Below, piece after piece: positions 4,867-7,112 of a DNA stretch of 7,112 bases. Numbering within the stretch: position 1 is the stretch's first letter; each line of letters opens with the position of its first letter. Position numbers and translations under genes: made by a program. Origin of the DNA: Candidatus Gastranaerophilales bacterium (GTDB lineage Bacteria > Cyanobacteriota > Vampirovibrionia > Gastranaerophilales > Gastranaerophilaceae); assembly GCA_944323495.1 (NCBI GenBank), contig CALUSZ010000053.1, positions 1-7,112 of the forward strand, given 5' to 3'. The notes under the pieces are model-generated. The model saw only the letters and a list, made by a program, of their open reading frames with translations, ran no database searches and was not told the origin of the DNA.

Positions 4867-5439
4867 ATGAAATTAGAAAATTCAGAAACTCTTCAAAATC
4901 TAGTTAATGCATTTGCCGGAGAATCACAGGCAAGAAATAGATATACTTTTTATTCGAAAGTTGCTAAAAAAGAAGGTTATGAGCAGATATGCCAGGTCTT
5001 TTGGGATACAGCAGAAAATGAGCGTGAACATGCAAAATTATTTTATAAACATATTCCAAATACAGAACATTTGACCGTAACCGGTGCATATCCGTTTTAT
5101 TTTGGTGATACTTATGAAAACTTACGCGCAGCTGCGTCAGGAGAACGCGAAGAGTGGGAAATTCTATATAAAAATTCTGCGCAAACAGCAAAAGAAGAGG
5201 GGTTTGATGATATATCCAAACTTTTTGCTAATATTGTTGAGATAGAAAAACGTCATGCCCATAGGTTTGAAGTTTTAGCAGAAGAATTAAAGGCAGGATC
5301 TATTTTTAAAAAAGAAGAAGTGAACCAGTGGATATGCAGAAAGTGTGGTCATACTCATATTGGAAAAGAAGCTCCATGTATTTGTCCGGTATGCGAACAC
5401 CCGCAGAGTTATTTCCAAATTTTTACAGAAAAATTTTAA
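4867..5439 (+). CDS. rbr: Rubrerythrin
   Basis: 190-residue cytosolic non-haem iron peroxidase that reduces hydrogen peroxide in anaerobes, with electrons from NAD(P)H via rubredoxin or a similar carrier. The N-terminal ferritin-like domain (about 1-140) holds a diiron site: Glu19 in FAGESQARNRY, Glu52/His55 in ENEREHAK, Glu93 and Glu96 in SGEREEWE, and Glu127/His130 in EIEKRH. The C-terminal rubredoxin-like domain (about 153-186) has the FeS4 cysteines Cys157-x-x-Cys160 and Cys173-x-x-Cys176, with the family's WICRKCGH and CPVCEHPQSYF. Length and domain order are normal. A strong ribosome binding site supports the start. It is a single-gene unit with its own promoter and terminator, divergent from flagellin. 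The palindrome upstream suggests specific control, perhaps by peroxide or oxygen. Confidence 0.97.
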   Translation: MKLENSETLQNLVNAFAGESQARNRYTFYSKVAKKEGYEQICQVFWDTAENEREHAKLFYKHIPNTEHLTVTGAYPFYFGDTYENLRAAASGEREEWEILYKNSAQTAKEEGFDDISKLFANIVEIEKRHAHRFEVLAEELKAGSIFKKEEVNQWICRKCGHTHIGKEAPCICPVCEHPQSYFQIFTEKF

Positions 5440-5469
5440 GCTCAAATTCTATCATAAATATTAAAGCAG

Positions 5470-5520
5470 GTTGCTAAATGTAAAAATTATTTTTACATTT
5501 AGCAACTCTTGTTTTGTTTT
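5470..5520 (+). terminator. Rubrerythrin Rho-independent terminator
   Basis: GTTGCTAAATGTAAAAA (5470-5486) and its exact reverse complement (5490-5506) form a 17-bp perfect stem with a TTA loop, followed by TCTTGTTTTGTTTT. The stem is AT-rich but long. Confidence 0.88.
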
Positions 5521-5553
5521 TGGTATCTTACTTAATATCAGGAATTAAGAAAA

Positions 5554-5566
5554 TACAATTTATAGA
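5554..5566 (+). promoter_or_regulatory. -10-like hexamers next to the autotransporter start
   Basis: TACAAT (5554-5559) and TATAGA (5561-5566) lie 13 and 6 bases before the ATG at 5573. Either would give a leader of 0-7 nt. No Shine-Dalgarno is present and no good -35 hexamer is visible, so the promoter call is weak. Confidence 0.35.
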
Positions 5567-5572
5567 TTACTT

Positions 5573-7112
5573 ATGAAGAAGAGTTTTAAAGTACTTTTGT
5601 GTGCAACTGTGCTTATATGTGTAATGCATACTGGCTATACTCGAGCTGAAGAAATTCAAGTTGGTGAAACTAGAGAAATAAGCTCAAATATTACAATTGA
5701 TTCAATAGAAAATCATGGCACTCTTTCGGTTCTTAGCGATGGAAAGTTAACCACCAGATGGCTGACTAATAATAGAACCACTTTAAATAGCGGCTCTATA
5801 GTTGCGGATAGTATTGTAAATACTAGAGATACTGATTTTGAAAATAATGGTGCTATTGATGTATCCGGAAATATTAACAACAGCGGTACAATCGTTAACT
5901 ATGGGGAATTTAATGTTGACGGGGTTCTTACAAATGCCGTATTTATTAATTCCGGCCCTGATGCATCCTTGAAGGCAGACTATATAATAAGTTCTACCAG
6001 TTTTACTGTTACTGATGGTGCAAACATTAATATCGGAACTCTTGAAAACTACGGAAGGATTGAACTTACTAATAATTCTACTTTGACGCTTGAAAATCAG
6101 GATATAGATATAGAAGGAACGCTGAATGTTCGTTTAGGAGATAATACTTTAACCTCTTCAACAGATACTTGTAATATTATCGAAGCTGTGAATATTGGTG
6201 ATGGTATTAATAGTACGAGCTTAAATTTGGATAATATAAATGTTATAGAGGCTGCGATTGTAAATATTGCTTCAAATTCAGTAATGAATTTGAAAAATGG
6301 TTCTAGTCTTACATTGAATGATGGTGATTCTTTGCATGGAAGCTTAATTCTTGATGGTGACGGCAGTGTTACTTTTGATAATTTTGCTTTTGAATCTACT
6401 GAATTGGCATATTATGGGCAAAAAGACGGTAAACTGAATTTGGTTAATGATTCAATGCTTGCGATTAAAGATGCATCTAAAATTAAAAACGGCAGTATCT
6501 TTATTGATTCAACCTCTGCATTTATCATAAATGGTAGTAGTGGTGTAGAAAACTCCCTTAGTTTAAAAGAGTTGCATAATACTGGGATATTCAGTTCAAT
6601 TAATTCTGTGTGCGAACAGTTTTTAGTTGAAAATTTAGAATTGAAAGGTACTTCAATTGACAATACTGCAAAGTTTGCAATTGATATTGATGCAAGAAAC
6701 AATGATGCTGATAGGTTTGTTGGCAGTAAAATAACAGATGGTTGTATAGAAATATCTGACTGGAATCTGGTTGGTGATATCTATGGGTGGGACGCACCTA
6801 TCGATAAGCACATAAATCTGGATAGAATATTTAACTATGACACACTTGACGGTAATGTAGAATTCAATGTAACGGATAAAGAAGTATTCACTCCGATAGG
6901 CTGGTATAAATTAAATGGAGCTCCAAATTCTCCCGGCGGCATGACTCTTGATTTAACCCGCTTTAATCCACAGGTATACCGCGGGCAGGTAACAACTATT
7001 GCTCAATGGATGAACCAGTTGGCAATTGATGATATGCTGTTCAACCATTCAATGGTGTTACCTAGTTTTAAAGAAGAAGACGGGGGTATAGCCTACGGCG
7101 GTATGATGGCAA
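5573..7112 (+). CDS. Autotransporter-like secreted protein (cut by window edge)
   Basis: 513 codons are open to the end of the window with no stop. The signal peptide is clear: KK at 2-3, a hydrophobic core about 7-18, and a likely cut after TRA (25). Residues 26 to about 455 are Asn/Ser/Thr/Asp/Gly-rich with repeated NxGxI/NxGTL-like strand-turn units (ENHGTLSV, NNGAIDVSGNINNSGTIVNYGEFNVDG, ENYGRIEL, NNSTLTLEN), the look of a right-handed beta-helix passenger. From about 463, NPQVYRGQVTTIAQWMNQLAIDDMLF and then EEDGGIAYGGMM read as the linker and first strand region of an outer-membrane beta-barrel, so the protein is probably a type V autotransporter. Substrate or binding partner is unknown. 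It stands alone downstream of the rubrerythrin terminator. The barrel itself is beyond the window. Confidence 0.8.
   Translation, partial: MKKSFKVLLCATVLICVMHTGYTRAEEIQVGETREISSNITIDSIENHGTLSVLSDGKLTTRWLTNNRTTLNSGSIVADSIVNTRDTDFENNGAIDVSGNINNSGTIVNYGEFNVDGVLTNAVFINSGPDASLKADYIISSTSFTVTDGANINIGTLENYGRIELTNNSTLTLENQDIDIEGTLNVRLGDNTLTSSTDTCNIIEAVNIGDGINSTSLNLDNINVIEAAIVNIASNSVMNLKNGSSLTLNDGDSLHGSLILDGDGSVTFDNFAFESTELAYYGQKDGKLNLVNDSMLAIKDASKIKNGSIFIDSTSAFIINGSSGVENSLSLKELHNTGIFSSINSVCEQFLVENLELKGTSIDNTAKFAIDIDARNNDADRFVGSKITDGCIEISDWNLVGDIYGWDAPIDKHINLDRIFNYDTLDGNVEFNVTDKEVFTPIGWYKLNGAPNSPGGMTLDLTRFNPQVYRGQVTTIAQWMNQLAIDDMLFNHSMVLPSFKEEDGGIAYGGMMA

Noticed and set aside
4964..5191. Minus-strand open frame inside rubrerythrin
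   Set aside because: Antisense shadow of a conserved gene.
6412..6797. Two overlapping minus-strand open frames inside the autotransporter gene (6412-6702 and 6600-6797)
   Set aside because: They overlap each other and the long plus-strand frame, which has a signal peptide and coherent repeats.
1..7112. CRISPR array, tRNA, insertion sequence or prophage
   Set aside because: No regularly spaced repeats, cloverleaf sequences, transposase or phage genes could be seen on either strand.

Overview
The window is AT-rich bacterial DNA with compact gene spacing. It carries a pyruvate phosphate dikinase and a rubrerythrin (anaerobic metabolism), a flagellin (motility), and a secreted passenger protein that runs into what looks like an autotransporter barrel (an outer membrane). 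My best inference is a gut-type, diderm, flagellated anaerobe, possibly of the Candidatus Gastranaerophilales/Vampirovibrionia (Melainabacteria) lineage. I base this on the combination of genes, on the passenger-to-barrel linker style, and on the 'FKG' motif in the first small protein. This is recognition from memory, not a search result; another AT-rich diderm anaerobe is possible.

Layout. 1-562 (-): N-terminal 187 codons of ppdK. 759-1073 (+): small unknown protein. 1125-1853 (+): MacB/LolD-type ABC ATPase with no permease beside it. A strong bidirectional terminator (1852-1879) separates it from a convergent small Gly/Pro-rich protein (1883-2137, -). 2253-3125 (+): LD-carboxypeptidase of family S66 with a complete Ser-Glu-His triad. 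3147-3408 (+): a long, Bacillus-type SRP RNA whose promoter lies in the end of the carboxypeptidase gene. It is convergent with a flagellin gene (3508-4632, -). Between the two lie an 11-C tract and the flagellin terminator. 4867-5439 (+): rubrerythrin, divergent from flagellin and followed by a 17-bp-stem terminator. 5573 to the window end (+): signal peptide plus a beta-repeat passenger, cut by the window edge just as the predicted barrel begins.

How the parts relate. The genes are mostly single transcription units rather than a pathway operon. Three themes stand out. (1) Three genes (ABC ATPase, carboxypeptidase, autotransporter) have no Shine-Dalgarno and carry a -10-like hexamer exactly 6 nt before the ATG, the geometry of leaderless mRNAs. 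The other genes have normal ribosome binding sites. (2) The flagellin/rubrerythrin divergent region has two copies of a 22-bp palindrome, one about 80-87 bp upstream of each start codon, which suggests one regulator controls both motility and oxidative-stress defence. (3) The SRP RNA keeps the Alu domain and has a rebuilt apical stem-loop. No CRISPR array, tRNA, rRNA, insertion sequence or phage gene was seen.
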